A stretch of DNA of 15,630 bases from Rickettsiaceae bacterium 4572_127 (GCA_002084505.1 NBLK01000007.1:1-15630); one strand, 5' to 3'. Positions 6,466 through 13,434 are shown, numbered from the stretch's first letter. The notes: generated by a model not told the origin, from the letters alone. Numbers and translations: made by a program.

Positions 6466-6777
6466 ATGGCTGAGAAAATGAAAAAACAAATTCAAGGTTG
6501 GATGTATGATGTTTTAGTACAACCTCTCATTACAGAGAAAACGACTGCTATTTCAGGGCTAGGACAAGTGGGTTTTATCGTGAGTCCTCGTGCTACTAAA
6601 AATGTTGTGAAAGTTGCAATAGAGGCGATATACAATGTAAAAGTTGATAATGTGAATATTCTTAATGTAAAAGGAAAAACAAAAAAATTCCGTGGAAAAA
6701 CGGGGACTAGAAAAAATATAAAAAAAGCTTATGTCAGATTGGCAAAAGGCGAAAAAATTGAAATAACAAAGAGTTAA
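6466..6777 (+). CDS. rplW: 50S ribosomal protein L23
   Basis: 103 residues. L23 sits at the exit of the peptide tunnel and is the docking site for trigger factor and the signal recognition particle. PLITEK (20-25), the helix AIEAIYNVKVDNVN (51-64) and the basic loop TKKFRGKTGTRKNIKKAYV define the family. Residues 1-12 (MAEKMKKQIQGW) are a slightly longer lead-in than usual. It begins 1 nt after the rplD stop and is followed 4 nt later by rplB. Confidence 0.95.
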   Translation: MAEKMKKQIQGWMYDVLVQPLITEKTTAISGLGQVGFIVSPRATKNVVKVAIEAIYNVKVDNVNILNVKGKTKKFRGKTGTRKNIKKAYVRLAKGEKIEITKS

Positions 6778-6781
6778 TAAA

Positions 6782-7615
6782 ATGGCATTGAAAAAACTTA
6801 AACCTACTACACCGGGGCAACGAGGAGTTGTTCTAATTGATAGATCAAAATTGCATAAGGGTAAACCGCATAAGCCGTTATTGGCTAGGTTGAAAAAATC
6901 TGGTGGTAGAAATAGTTCAGGAAGATTAACGGCTAGAAACACAGGTGGTGGAAAAAGACATCATTATAGATTGATAGATTTTAAAAGAGATAAATTTGAT
7001 ATGCCTGCAACGGTTGATCGTATAGAGTATGATCCAAACCGAACGGCTTTTATAGCTTTAATTACTTACAAAGATGCTGAAAAGGCTTACATTCTTGCTC
7101 CTCAAAAATTAGAGGTTGGCGGTAAAATTGAGGCTGGTGAAAAAGTTGATATTAAAGTTGGTAATGCAATGTTTTTAAGAAACATTCCAGTTGGAACATT
7201 GGTTCATAATGTTGAATTGAAAAAAGGCAAAGGCGGACAGATGGTTCGTTCTGCTGGGGCTTATGCTCAAATAATTGGACGAGATGGTGATTATGTTCAG
7301 TTAAAATTAAGTTCAGCTGAAATGAGACTTGTTCACGGGGACTGCATGGCAACAATTGGTGCTGTTTCAAATGCTGATAATAGAAATATAAAGTTAGGTA
7401 AAGCAGGTAGAAATCGTTGGAGAGGTGTTAGACCTCACACTCGTGGAACAGTTATGAATCCAGTTGATCACCCACTAGGTGGTGGTGAAGGTAAGAATTT
7501 TGGACGACATCCAAAGTCGGCTACTGGTAAATTATCTCGTGGTGTAAAAACTAGAAGAAACAAATTGACGACAAAATTTATAATTCGCTCTCGTCATAAA
7601 GCTAAGAAGAAATAA
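6782..7615 (+). CDS. rplB: 50S ribosomal protein L2
   Basis: 277 residues, full length. L2 is required for subunit association and peptidyl transferase activity. It contains GGRNSSGRLTARNTGGGKRH (41-60), the RNA-binding core around 85-200, and MNPVDHPLGGGEG (225-237). His-230 matches the essential histidine (229 in E. coli). The end KTRRNKLTTKFIIRSR (256-271) is the conserved basic tail. No anomalies apart from Leu following VDHP, where His is common. Confidence 0.97.
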   Translation: MALKKLKPTTPGQRGVVLIDRSKLHKGKPHKPLLARLKKSGGRNSSGRLTARNTGGGKRHHYRLIDFKRDKFDMPATVDRIEYDPNRTAFIALITYKDAEKAYILAPQKLEVGGKIEAGEKVDIKVGNAMFLRNIPVGTLVHNVELKKGKGGQMVRSAGAYAQIIGRDGDYVQLKLSSAEMRLVHGDCMATIGAVSNADNRNIKLGKAGRNRWRGVRPHTRGTVMNPVDHPLGGGEGKNFGRHPKSATGKLSRGVKTRRNKLTTKFIIRSRHKAKKK

Positions 7616-7627
7616 AAGGAACTATAA

Positions 7628-7888
7628 ATGGCTCGTTCAGTATGGAAAGGACCTTTCGTTCATCCTTCACTTTTGAAAAAAGTAAAGAAGGCTGTTGAGG
7701 AAAATAGTAGAAAACCAATTAAAACTTGGTCTAGATCGTCTACGATTCTTCCTGTTATGACAGGATTAACAATTGCTGTTTATAATGGAAAAAAATTTAT
7801 ACCAGTATTGATAGTTGCAGATATGGTTGGGCACAAATTAGGTGAATTTGCTCCGACTCGTACTTATAATGGACATGGAAAGAAATAA
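7628..7888 (+). CDS. rpsS: 30S ribosomal protein S19
   Basis: 86 residues, a few shorter than the usual 91-93 because the basic C-terminal tail stops early at NGHGKK. S19 pairs with S13 in the head of the small subunit. MARSVWKGPFV (1-11), WSRSSTILPVM (34-44) and MVGHKLGEFAPTRTY (66-80) are the family signatures. The binding site AAAGGA lies 9 nt before the ATG. rplV follows 3 nt after the stop. Confidence 0.96.
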   Translation: MARSVWKGPFVHPSLLKKVKKAVEENSRKPIKTWSRSSTILPVMTGLTIAVYNGKKFIPVLIVADMVGHKLGEFAPTRTYNGHGKK

Positions 7889-7891
7889 AAT

Positions 7892-8281
7892 ATGAAAAAA
7901 CAAGTTCGCTGTTTTGTTAAAATGATAAAAACATCTCCTCGTAAGTTGAATCTTGTGGCAGGAACAATTCGCAAAAAATCAGTCGGAAACGCTATCAATT
8001 CATTAGTTCTTTCAAAAAAAAGAATTGCTGAGGTCGTGAGAAAAGCTGTTTTATCAGCTGTAGCAAACGCTGAAAACAATTATGGATTAAATCCTGAAAA
8101 ATTGGAAATTGTTGAGGCTTATGTTGGAAAAGCTATGACACTAAAAAGAATTAGAGCAGGTTCAAGAGGGCAAGCAAAGAAAATTTTAAAACCTTTTGCT
8201 AGTTTAACAGTTGTAGTAGCAGAAAAAACAATAGAAAAAAAGAAGAAAAAAGTTAGCAGGGTTGAAAAAAAACTTTCATAA
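7892..8281 (+). CDS. rplV: 50S ribosomal protein L22
   Basis: 129 residues. L22 contacts all domains of 23S rRNA, and its beta-hairpin lines the exit tunnel near the macrolide site. SPRKLNLVAGTIRKKSV (15-31), the helix with VLSAVANAENNYGL (53-66) and the hairpin MTLKRIRAGSRGQA (82-95) are typical. Residues 111-129 form an extra strongly basic tail (EKTIEKKKKKVSRVEKK). The stop codon is inside the left arm of a hairpin, and the normally tight rplV-rpsC junction is split by 218 nt holding repeat copy 2. Confidence 0.96.
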   Translation: MKKQVRCFVKMIKTSPRKLNLVAGTIRKKSVGNAINSLVLSKKRIAEVVRKAVLSAVANAENNYGLNPEKLEIVEAYVGKAMTLKRIRAGSRGQAKKILKPFASLTVVVAEKTIEKKKKKVSRVEKKLS

Positions 8282-8296
8282 TTTAAGGTTGTGAAA
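8274..8296 (+). other. Hairpin at the rplV stop codon, preceding repeat copy 2
   Basis: TTTCATAATT (8274-8283) pairs with GGTTGTGAAA (8287-8296) around TAA, with three G-T pairs, so it pairs fully as RNA but not as DNA. It corresponds in place and sequence to the perfect hairpin at 1618-1642. The rplV stop (8279-8281) lies in the left arm. It is followed by an A-rich stretch, not T, so it is not a standard terminator. Confidence 0.6.
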
Positions 8297-8310
8297 TTAA
8301 AAAAAATAAA

Positions 8311-8450
8311 TCTCGCCGACAGGTGTGATTGAAGAGAGCTGAAAGCGAACGGTTTTTGTTGGGAGTAGGCATAATTTAAGGAAAGCATCAGCCGTTTTTG
8401 GCTCTGCTGTTCCGAAAAATTGTGCATAATACCTGCAAAAAGCAATCACC
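8311..8450 (+). repeat. Dispersed structured repeat, copy 2 (rplV-rpsC junction)
   Basis: 140 nt. Outer stem GTGATTG (8325-8331) with CAATCAC (8443-8449) is fully Watson-Crick, where the other copies have a G-T pair. Second stem TTTTTGTTGG (8353-8362) with CCTGCAAAAA (8432-8441) has one T-T mismatch. The apical arm is GCATAATTT (8369-8377) with AAATTGTGC (8417-8425), enclosing GGAA/TTCC, AGCA/TGCT, AGCC/GGCT. Positions 8361-8430 are identical, 70 of 70 bases, to 13483-13552 in copy 4, indicating recent spread or gene conversion. Confidence 0.92.
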
Positions 8451-8499
8451 GTTAGTTGAGAAAAAAAGCTCTAACTATAACAATAAAGGAAGATAAGTA

Positions 8500-9168
8500 A
8501 TGGGTCAAAAAACAAATCCTATTGGGTTAAGAGTTGGTGTAAGAGGAACAGATTGTCGTTGGGATTCTCAATGGTATGCAACTACTAAGGACTATGGAGA
8601 TAAGCTTCTGGAAGACTTTAAAATAAGAGGCTATATAGAAAAAAAATTAAAAAGTGCAGGGATTGCAAAGGTTTTAATAGAAAGGCCTTCTAAAAAAATA
8701 CATATTACTATTTTTTCATCTCGTCCCGGAATAATTATTGGGAAAAAAGGCGAGGACATTGAAAAATTAAAGAAAAAAATAAAAAGCATGACAAAAGATG
8801 ATGTCATATTAAATATAAAAGAAGTGAGAAAACCAGATTTAGATGGTGTTCTTTCGGCTTGGAATGTTGCTCAACAATTGGAAAAAAGAATTTCATTTCG
8901 TCGTGCTATGAAAAGAATGATGGAAAATGCTTTTAGAGCTGGAGCAAAGGGTGTTAGGGTTGCTGTTGCAGGAAGGTTAAATGGAGCAGAAATTGCTAGA
9001 ACAGAATGGTATTTAGAAGGTGCTGTTCCTTTACACACACTTCGTGCTGACATAAGTTATGGAATGGCTAACGCTCTTACTACTTATGGAATCATAGGGG
9101 TTAAAGTTTGGATTTATAGAGGTGAATTTGCTTCACAAACAAAACAAGAGGCTAAGAAGGTTGCATAA
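8500..9168 (+). CDS. rpsC: 30S ribosomal protein S3
   Basis: 222 residues, normal length. S3 lies at the mRNA entry channel and has helicase function with S4 and S5. MGQKTNPIGLR (1-11), the KH type II loop GIIIGKKG (77-84), GRLNGAEIARTEWY (158-171) and GIIGVKVWIYRGE (197-209) are all intact. Its ribosome binding site AAAGGAAG lies 8 nt before the ATG and outside repeat copy 2, which ends 49 nt upstream. The stop shares one base with the rplP start. Confidence 0.97.
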   Translation: MGQKTNPIGLRVGVRGTDCRWDSQWYATTKDYGDKLLEDFKIRGYIEKKLKSAGIAKVLIERPSKKIHITIFSSRPGIIIGKKGEDIEKLKKKIKSMTKDDVILNIKEVRKPDLDGVLSAWNVAQQLEKRISFRRAMKRMMENAFRAGAKGVRVAVAGRLNGAEIARTEWYLEGAVPLHTLRADISYGMANALTTYGIIGVKVWIYRGEFASQTKQEAKKVA

Positions 9169-9584
9169 TGTTATTACCTAAAAAAACAAAATTTAGAAAA
9201 GCTCATAAAGGGAGAATTCACGGAAAAGCACAAAAAGGTGCATCACTTTCCTTTGGTTCTTTTGGGCTAAAAGCAATGACACCTGAAAGAGTTACTTCTA
9301 GACAAATTGAGGCGGCAAGAAGAGCCTTAACAAGATTTATGAAAAGACAAGGTAAAGTTTGGATACGAATTTTTCCAGATGTTCCTGTTTCTAAAAAACC
9401 TGCTGAGGTTAGAATGGGAAAAGGAAAAGGGGCTATAGAATACTGGGCTGTAAGAATCAAGCCGGGAAGAATTATGTTTGAAATAGATGGAGTCAAAGAG
9501 GATGTTGCAAAACAAGCACTAACTTTGGCATCTGCTAAATTGCCTGTTAAAACAAAAATCGTGGCACGAATAGGGGATATGTAA
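9168..9584 (+). CDS. rplP: 50S ribosomal protein L16
   Basis: 138 residues. L16 helps place tRNA in the A site. KKTKFRKAHKGRIHG (5-19), RIFPDVPVSKKPAEVRMGKG (67-86) and the end LPVKTKIVARIG are diagnostic. The sequence closely follows the alphaproteobacterial pattern (FGSFGLKAM, RQIEAARRALTR). Arg-82 is in the position hydroxylated in E. coli L16. It overlaps rpsC by one base and rpmC by one base. Confidence 0.97.
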   Translation: MLLPKKTKFRKAHKGRIHGKAQKGASLSFGSFGLKAMTPERVTSRQIEAARRALTRFMKRQGKVWIRIFPDVPVSKKPAEVRMGKGKGAIEYWAVRIKPGRIMFEIDGVKEDVAKQALTLASAKLPVKTKIVARIGDM

Positions 9585-9793
9585 TGTTGAAAAAAGAAGA
9601 TATTTCAAAATTGAAATCAATGTCTATTGATGAACTTTTCGTAAAACGAGATGAATTAAGAAAAGAATTAATGGATTTAAGATTTCAAAAATCAAGTGGA
9701 CAATTAACAACACCGCATTTTATAAAAAAAGTTCGTCGTAATATCGCTATGGTTGAAACAGAAATTACTAAAAAAGGAAATAACAATGCCTAA
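9584..9793 (+). CDS. rpmC: 50S ribosomal protein L29
   Basis: 69 residues, a two-helix protein near the tunnel exit next to L23. The second-helix motif KELMDLRFQKSSGQL (27-41) and KKVRRNIAMVETEI (48-61) define L29. It begins with the base that ends the rplP stop and overlaps rpsQ by 8 nt. Confidence 0.95.
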   Translation: MLKKEDISKLKSMSIDELFVKRDELRKELMDLRFQKSSGQLTTPHFIKKVRRNIAMVETEITKKGNNNA

Positions 9794-10028
9794 AAGAATT
9801 TTACAAGGAAAAGTCACTAGTGATAAAATGGATAAAACAATAGTTGTTGAAGTAGAAAGACGCTACAAACATCCTTTGTATGGAAAATATGTAAAAAAAC
9901 ACAAAAAATATCATGTGCATGACGAAAAAAATACTTATAAAACAGGCGACGAGGTTTCTATTATAGAGGCAAGACCTATGTCAAAAACAAAAACATTTGA
10001 AGTTTATGTAGAAAATAAAAAGAGTTAA
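9786..10028 (+). CDS. rpsQ: 30S ribosomal protein S17
   Basis: 80 residues, an OB-fold protein binding the 5' domain of 16S rRNA. MPKRILQGKVTSDKMDKT (1-18) and GDEVSIIEARPMSKTKTF (54-71) match the family, and RYKHPLYGKY plus HDEKNTYKTGD follow the alphaproteobacterial form. The start at 9786 is chosen because it gives the standard N-terminus and has AAGGA 7 nt upstream; an in-frame ATG at 9753 would add 11 residues that belong to the rpmC region. The 8-nt overlap with rpmC suggests coupling. Confidence 0.95.
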   Translation: MPKRILQGKVTSDKMDKTIVVEVERRYKHPLYGKYVKKHKKYHVHDEKNTYKTGDEVSIIEARPMSKTKTFEVYVENKKS

Positions 10029-10029
10029 T

Positions 10030-10398
10030 ATGATACAAATGCAAACACGTTTAGATGTCGCAGATAATTCAGGAGCCAAGTTGGTTCAATGTATTAAAGT
10101 TCTAGGTGGTTCAAAAAGAAGAGTCTCTGGACTTGGTGATATTATAGTTGTTTCAATTAAAGAAGCGACTCCTAATGGAAAAGTAAAAAAAGGTGAAATA
10201 AAAAAAGCACTGATTGTTAGAGTAAGAAAAGAACACCAAAGAAAAGACGGTTCGGCGATAAGATTTGATACTAACTCAGTTGTTTTGCTAAATGACAAAA
10301 AAGAAATGATTGGAACTCGTGTTTTTGGTCCTGTTGCTCGTGAAGTTCGTTCATCAGGTTTTTTGAAAATTGTTTCATTAGCACCAGAGGTATTATAG
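10030..10398 (+). CDS. rplN: 50S ribosomal protein L14
   Basis: 122 residues, exact family length, ending in the usual SLAPEVL. L14 contacts L19 and 16S rRNA at the subunit interface and is the docking site of the silencing factor RsfS. ADNSGAK (11-17), GDIIVVSIKEATPNGKVKKG (36-55) and GTRVFGPVARE (95-105) are conserved. Its TAG stop (10396-10398) is the first three bases of a 15-bp inverted repeat bounding an inserted element, so the stop may have been supplied by that insertion. Confidence 0.97.
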   Translation: MIQMQTRLDVADNSGAKLVQCIKVLGGSKRRVSGLGDIIVVSIKEATPNGKVKKGEIKKALIVRVRKEHQRKDGSAIRFDTNSVVLLNDKKEMIGTRVFGPVAREVRSSGFLKIVSLAPEVL

Positions 10399-10599
10399 TA
10401 AAACTAAATAATAATTAAACAAATTTTAAGAAAATTTTTGCGGAATTTTCAATCGGTTTCAGTGAAATTGGGTATGACCCATTTTCACTTAAATTGTTGA
10501 AAAGTGACAAAAAGAACTTAAAAGTTGTTTATTATAAAAGAAAAGACTAACATTATAAAATAAATAAAGAATGTAAAATTAGTATTTAGTTTTACTATA
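10394..10599. mobile_element. MITE-like element with 15-bp inverted repeats and flanking TA, between rplN and rplX
   Basis: TAGTAAAACTAAATA (10396-10410) and TATTTAGTTTTACTA (10583-10597) are perfect inverted complements; TA on both sides extends the palindrome to 17 bp and fits the TA target duplication of Tc/mariner-IS630 transposons. The element itself is 202 bp and has no ORF, so it could move only in trans. Inside are a hairpin (10461-10489) and an outer 7-bp arm TTTTCAA/TTGAAAA (10446-10452, 10497-10503). The left end carries the rplN stop; the right end lies 1 nt before the AAGGA of rplX. No transposase or second copy is in view. Confidence 0.6.
10461..10489 (+). other. Strong hairpin inside the rplN-rplX element
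   Basis: AGTGAAA (10461-10467) pairs with TTTCACT (10483-10489), and TGGGT (10469-10473) with ACCCA (10477-10481), leaving a single T-T mismatch and a 3-nt ATG loop. It is the most GC-containing stem in this gap. No T run follows directly, so it is not a standard terminator. Confidence 0.65.
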
Positions 10600-10611
10600 C
10601 AAGGAATTATT

Positions 10612-10920
10612 ATGAAAATTAAAAAAGGCGATAAAGTTCAAGTTTTAACAGGAAAGAATAAGGGAAAAGACGGAATTGTTTTGAAGGTTTTTCCTGAAAC
10701 TAAAAAAATTCTTGTTGAAGGAATTAACGTTGTGAAGAAACATCAAAAAGCTACACAAACACAGGCACCGGGGATAGTTGAGAAAACTTTGCCAATACAT
10801 GTTTCTAATGTTTCTATGTTAGATCCGAAAGATAATAAACCAACTAGAATCGGTTATAAAGTTTTGAATGATGGAAAAAAAGTTAGATTTGCCAAACGAA
10901 GCGGCGAAGTTGTTGCTTAA
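10612..10920 (+). CDS. rplX: 50S ribosomal protein L24
   Basis: 102 residues. L24 starts assembly of the large subunit by binding the 5' end of 23S rRNA. The KOW motif is at about 3-30 (KIKKGDKVQVLTGKNKGKDG), followed by VEGINVVKKH (35-44), IHVSNVSMLDPKDNKPTRIG (62-81) and KKVRFAKRSGEV (89-100), a typical alphaproteobacterial arrangement. AAGGA lies 7 nt before the ATG, just outside the inserted element. rplE follows 9 nt after the stop. Confidence 0.96.
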   Translation: MKIKKGDKVQVLTGKNKGKDGIVLKVFPETKKILVEGINVVKKHQKATQTQAPGIVEKTLPIHVSNVSMLDPKDNKPTRIGYKVLNDGKKVRFAKRSGEVVA

Positions 10921-10929
10921 AGGAAACAG

Positions 10930-11472
10930 ATGAGAATAGCAAGATTATTAGATTTTTACAGAAAAAATATAAAAAGTTCTTTAAAGAAAGAATTTGGATA
11001 TAAAAATGATATGGAGATTCCTGCATTAACAAAGGTTGTGCTTAATATGGGGGTTGGAGAGGCGTCTTTGGATAAAAAGAAAATTCAAGGTGCGGTTAAT
11101 GATATGACGGCTATTTCTGGACAAAAACCAGTTATAAAATATGCTAAAAAATCAGAGGCAGGTTTTAAGCTTCGTGAAGGAATGCCTGTTGGAGTTAAGG
11201 TTACTCTACGAGGTGCTAGAATGTATGATTTCTTAGATCGCTTAACTACAATAGCAATGCCAAGAATCAGAGACTTTCGTGGTTTAAATAAAAAAAGTTT
11301 TGACGGAAACGGTAATTATGCTTTTGGAATTACAGAGCAGTTGATTTTTCCAGAAATAGAATATGACAAAATGGATGTTATTCGTGGAATGGACATAGTT
11401 GTATGTTCTACGGCAAAAACAGATAAAGAAGCAAAAGCACTTTTAACTGGGTTTAATTTCCCATTTAATTAA
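10930..11472 (+). CDS. rplE: 50S ribosomal protein L5
   Basis: 180 residues, normal length. L5 carries 5S rRNA into the central protuberance and contacts P-site tRNA. VVLNMGVGEA (36-45), LREGMPVGVKVTLRG (81-95), MPRIRDFRGLNKKSFDGNGN (110-129) and the end KALLTGFNFPF (169-179) are conserved. AAAGGAA is 4 nt before the ATG. No anomalies. Confidence 0.97.
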   Translation: MRIARLLDFYRKNIKSSLKKEFGYKNDMEIPALTKVVLNMGVGEASLDKKKIQGAVNDMTAISGQKPVIKYAKKSEAGFKLREGMPVGVKVTLRGARMYDFLDRLTTIAMPRIRDFRGLNKKSFDGNGNYAFGITEQLIFPEIEYDKMDVIRGMDIVVCSTAKTDKEAKALLTGFNFPFN

Positions 11473-11489
11473 CAATAAAGGACTAAGAT

Positions 11490-11795
11490 ATGGCTAAAGC
11501 CTGCATGTTACCAAGAGACTTAAAACGAAGAAAAATGGTAAAAAAATTTGCTAAAAAACGAGAAGAATTATTAAAGATTGCTCGTGATAAAACTGTAAAA
11601 CCAGAAGATAGATTTGAGGCTTCTCAAAAAATAGCAAAATTACCAAGAAATGGAATTCGCGTTCGTTTAAGAAATAGATGTCAGCTCACAGGTCGTCCAA
11701 ACGGTGTTTATAGAAAATTTAAAATTTGTCGTATTCAATTACGAGATTTAGCTAATAAAGGGAAAATTCCCGGTATGAAAAAAGCAAGTTGGTAA
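11490..11795 (+). CDS. rpsN: 30S ribosomal protein S14 (long, zinc-free form)
   Basis: 101 residues. S14 is in the head of the small subunit near S3 and S10. This is the long form without zinc-binding CxxC pairs: the only cysteines are 5, 64 and 80. RNRCQLTGRPNGVYRKF (61-77) and LRDLANKGKIPGMKKASW (84-101) are the signatures. Because no zinc ribbon is present, it would not be part of a zinc-sparing S14 swap. A binding site AAAGGA lies 7 nt before the ATG. Confidence 0.96.
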   Translation: MAKACMLPRDLKRRKMVKKFAKKREELLKIARDKTVKPEDRFEASQKIAKLPRNGIRVRLRNRCQLTGRPNGVYRKFKICRIQLRDLANKGKIPGMKKASW

Positions 11796-11804
11796 GGATA
11801 TAAA

Positions 11805-12200
11805 ATGATTTCAGATGTATTAAGTGATATGTTAGCACGAATTAGAAATGGATTAAAAGCTGGAAAAAAAACAGTTGTAGCTCCGTTTTCTAATCATAAA
11901 AAAGATGTTTTGGAAGTGCTGAAAAATGAAGGATTCATAGAGTCTTATGAAAAGATTTCTGTTCGCAAAGGAGTGGACGACCTCGAGATTCAATTAAAGT
12001 ATTTTCAAGGTGAATCAGTTATAAAAGAAATGAAAAAAATTTCAAAACTAGGTTGTAGAATTTATGCAAAAGCTGACAAGTTGCCAAGAATTTATAATGG
12101 ATTGGGTGTGGCTATAATATCAACTTCAAAAGGCATAATGACTGATGCTAATGCTCGTAAAAGTGGGCTTGGTGGCGAAGTTTTATGTTCAGTATTTTAA
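11805..12200 (+). CDS. rpsH: 30S ribosomal protein S8
   Basis: 131 residues. S8 binds helix 21 of 16S rRNA early in assembly, and in E. coli its mRNA-binding form represses the spc operon. MLARIRNG (9-16), SNHKKDVLEVLKNEGFI (29-45), LPRIYNGLG (93-101) and GVAIISTSKGIMTDANAR (101-118) are intact. A hairpin starts 8 nt after the TAA, and the rplF junction is widened to 258 nt by repeat copy 3. Confidence 0.97.
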   Translation: MISDVLSDMLARIRNGLKAGKKTVVAPFSNHKKDVLEVLKNEGFIESYEKISVRKGVDDLEIQLKYFQGESVIKEMKKISKLGCRIYAKADKLPRIYNGLGVAIISTSKGIMTDANARKSGLGGEVLCSVF

Positions 12201-12207
12201 GAAACTT

Positions 12208-12230
12208 TCTGCAAAAAGAATTTTTGCAGA
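12208..12230 (+). other. Perfect 10-bp hairpin after rpsH, preceding repeat copy 3
   Basis: TCTGCAAAAA (12208-12217) and TTTTTGCAGA (12221-12230) form a perfect stem around GAA. It is followed by TAAAAAAAG, so no T run lies outside the stem. It holds the same position relative to the repeat as the hairpins at 1618, 8274 and 13398, with unrelated sequence to the first two. Confidence 0.7.
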
Positions 12231-12243
12231 TAAAAAAAGAAAA

Positions 12244-12424
12244 TCGCACAGACGGGTGTGGTTGAAGTGAGTGCTAACGAACGGTTTTTTTGAGTGATCG
12301 TATTTAAAATTATATCTTGGAGATATGATTTTCAAACGAATTGGGATAATTTTAGGAAAGCATCAGCCGTTTTGGGCTCTGCTCTTCCGCTAAATTGTGC
12401 ATAATCACAGAAAAATCAATCACC
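12244..12424 (+). repeat. Dispersed structured repeat, copy 3, with extra hairpin (rpsH-rplF junction)
   Basis: 181 nt, the longest copy. Outer stem GTGGTTG (12258-12264) with CAATCAC (12417-12423). The second stem has different bases but still pairs: GTGAT (12294-12298) with ATCAC (12404-12408), next to T run 12285-12291 and AAAAA 12411-12415. About 45 nt extra contain an 11-bp hairpin, AAAATTATATC (12306-12316) with GATATGATTTT (12322-12332), loop TTGGA. The apical arm ATAATTT/AAATTGT, GGAA/TTCC, AGCA/TGCT, AGCC/GGCT is retained. Confidence 0.88.
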
Positions 12425-12458
12425 AATATTAATGCGAGAAGCATAATAAAGGAAAAAA

Positions 12459-12995
12459 ATGTCACGAATAGGAAAGTTACCTGTAAAATTAAATGATGGA
12501 GTCTCTGTTGCGATTAACAACGGAGTTGCATCTTTTAAGGGAAAAAATGGAAATGTGGATGTTAAATTGCATTCAGCTGTAAAAGTAGAACAAAAAGATA
12601 AAGAAGTAATAGTTTCTCCTGTTGATGCAGAAAATACTTTTTCAAGAGCAATGTGGGGAACAATTCGTTCTCATTTGAATAATGCTAATGTAGGTGTTTC
12701 AGAAGGTTTTTCACAGGAATTAGAATTTATAGGTGTTGGTTATAAAGTAAAAGTTCAAGGGCAAAAACTAAACCTAACATTAGGCTTCTCTCATCCAGTT
12801 ATATTTGATTTACCTGCTACGATTAAAGCTGAAGCTCAGGGAGCCATTGGGTTGAAATTAACTTCTGCAAGCAAAAAAGATTTAGGGCAAGTTGTCCGCG
12901 AAATTCAAAAGCTTAGACCTCCTGAACCTTATAAAGGAAAAGGAATTCACATTAAAGGTGCTTTTGTTCGCCGAAAAGAAGGTAAGAAAAAATAG
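12459..12995 (+). CDS. rplF: 50S ribosomal protein L6
   Basis: 178 residues, full length. L6 lies near the sarcin-ricin loop and the factor-binding site. MSRIGKLPV (1-9), MWGTIRSHLNNANVGVSEGF (65-84), LEFIGVGYKV (88-97) and the second-domain signature LRPPEPYKGKGI (152-163) are present. AAAGGA precedes the ATG by 7 nt. It ends in TAG. Confidence 0.97.
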   Translation: MSRIGKLPVKLNDGVSVAINNGVASFKGKNGNVDVKLHSAVKVEQKDKEVIVSPVDAENTFSRAMWGTIRSHLNNANVGVSEGFSQELEFIGVGYKVKVQGQKLNLTLGFSHPVIFDLPATIKAEAQGAIGLKLTSASKKDLGQVVREIQKLRPPEPYKGKGIHIKGAFVRRKEGKKK

Positions 12996-13034
12996 TAAAG
13001 GTATAAATAAAAAAACTATAAAAGGTTATATAAA

Positions 13035-13388
13035 ATGGATAAAAATAAAAAATCATTTTTGAAAAGAAAATTAAGACTAAGATGGAACTTGAAAAAGAAA
13101 AATCCTAGAAAACTAAGACTTTCCATACTTAGGTCTAATAAGCATTTTGAGGCACAATTGATAGATGATGTTAAAATGATAACTATTTTATCAGTGTCTT
13201 CAAAACAAAAAGACTTTGATAATGGTGGAAATGTAAAAGGAGCAGAACAACTAGGTGTTGCTTTTGGGAAAAAGATAAAAGATAAAAAATTAAAAGATTT
13301 TTTCTTTGATAGAAGTGGATATTTATATCATGGAAGAGTAAAAGCATTTGTTGAAGGAATTCGCAAAGCAGGTGTTGAAGGGATCTAA
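13035..13388 (+). CDS. rplR: 50S ribosomal protein L18
   Basis: 117 residues. L18 binds 5S rRNA with L5 in the central protuberance. A basic N-terminus (1-26) is followed by LRLSILRSNKHFEAQLIDD (27-45) and the C-terminal signature FDRSGYLYHGRVKAFVEGIR (91-110). AAAGG lies 9 nt before the ATG. A hairpin and repeat copy 4 separate it from rpsE by 205 nt. Confidence 0.96.
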   Translation: MDKNKKSFLKRKLRLRWNLKKKNPRKLRLSILRSNKHFEAQLIDDVKMITILSVSSKQKDFDNGGNVKGAEQLGVAFGKKIKDKKLKDFFFDRSGYLYHGRVKAFVEGIRKAGVEGI

Positions 13389-13397
13389 TAATAAATC

Positions 13398-13423
13398 TCC
13401 TGTAAAAATAATTTTTTACAGGA
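13398..13423 (+). other. Perfect 11-bp hairpin after rplR, preceding repeat copy 4
   Basis: TCCTGTAAAAA (13398-13408) pairs with TTTTTACAGGA (13413-13423) around TAAT, 9 nt after the rplR stop. It is followed by AAAAAAGGA, not by T. It resembles the hairpin before copy 3 in its overall form (a C/T-G start, then A run facing T run). Confidence 0.7.
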
Positions 13424-13434
13424 AAAAAAGGAAT

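Noticed and set aside
8119..8445. Minus-strand frames within the repeats (also at 1482-1796, 13385-13567 and 13440-13661) giving similar peptides such as HNFSEQQSQKRLMLSLNYAY or AQFFGTAEPKTADA
   Set aside because: The similar peptides come from translating the same repeat. Different copies are open in different frames, copy 3 has no equivalent long frame, and the frames run across the ribosomal genes in antisense. Base changes preserve pairing, not protein sequence.
12208..13423. Intrinsic terminators before repeat copies 3 and 4
   Set aside because: The stems are perfect, but they are followed by A/G-rich sequence and not a T run. Termination here would also cut essential ribosomal genes off from the promoter, with no clear new promoter visible downstream.
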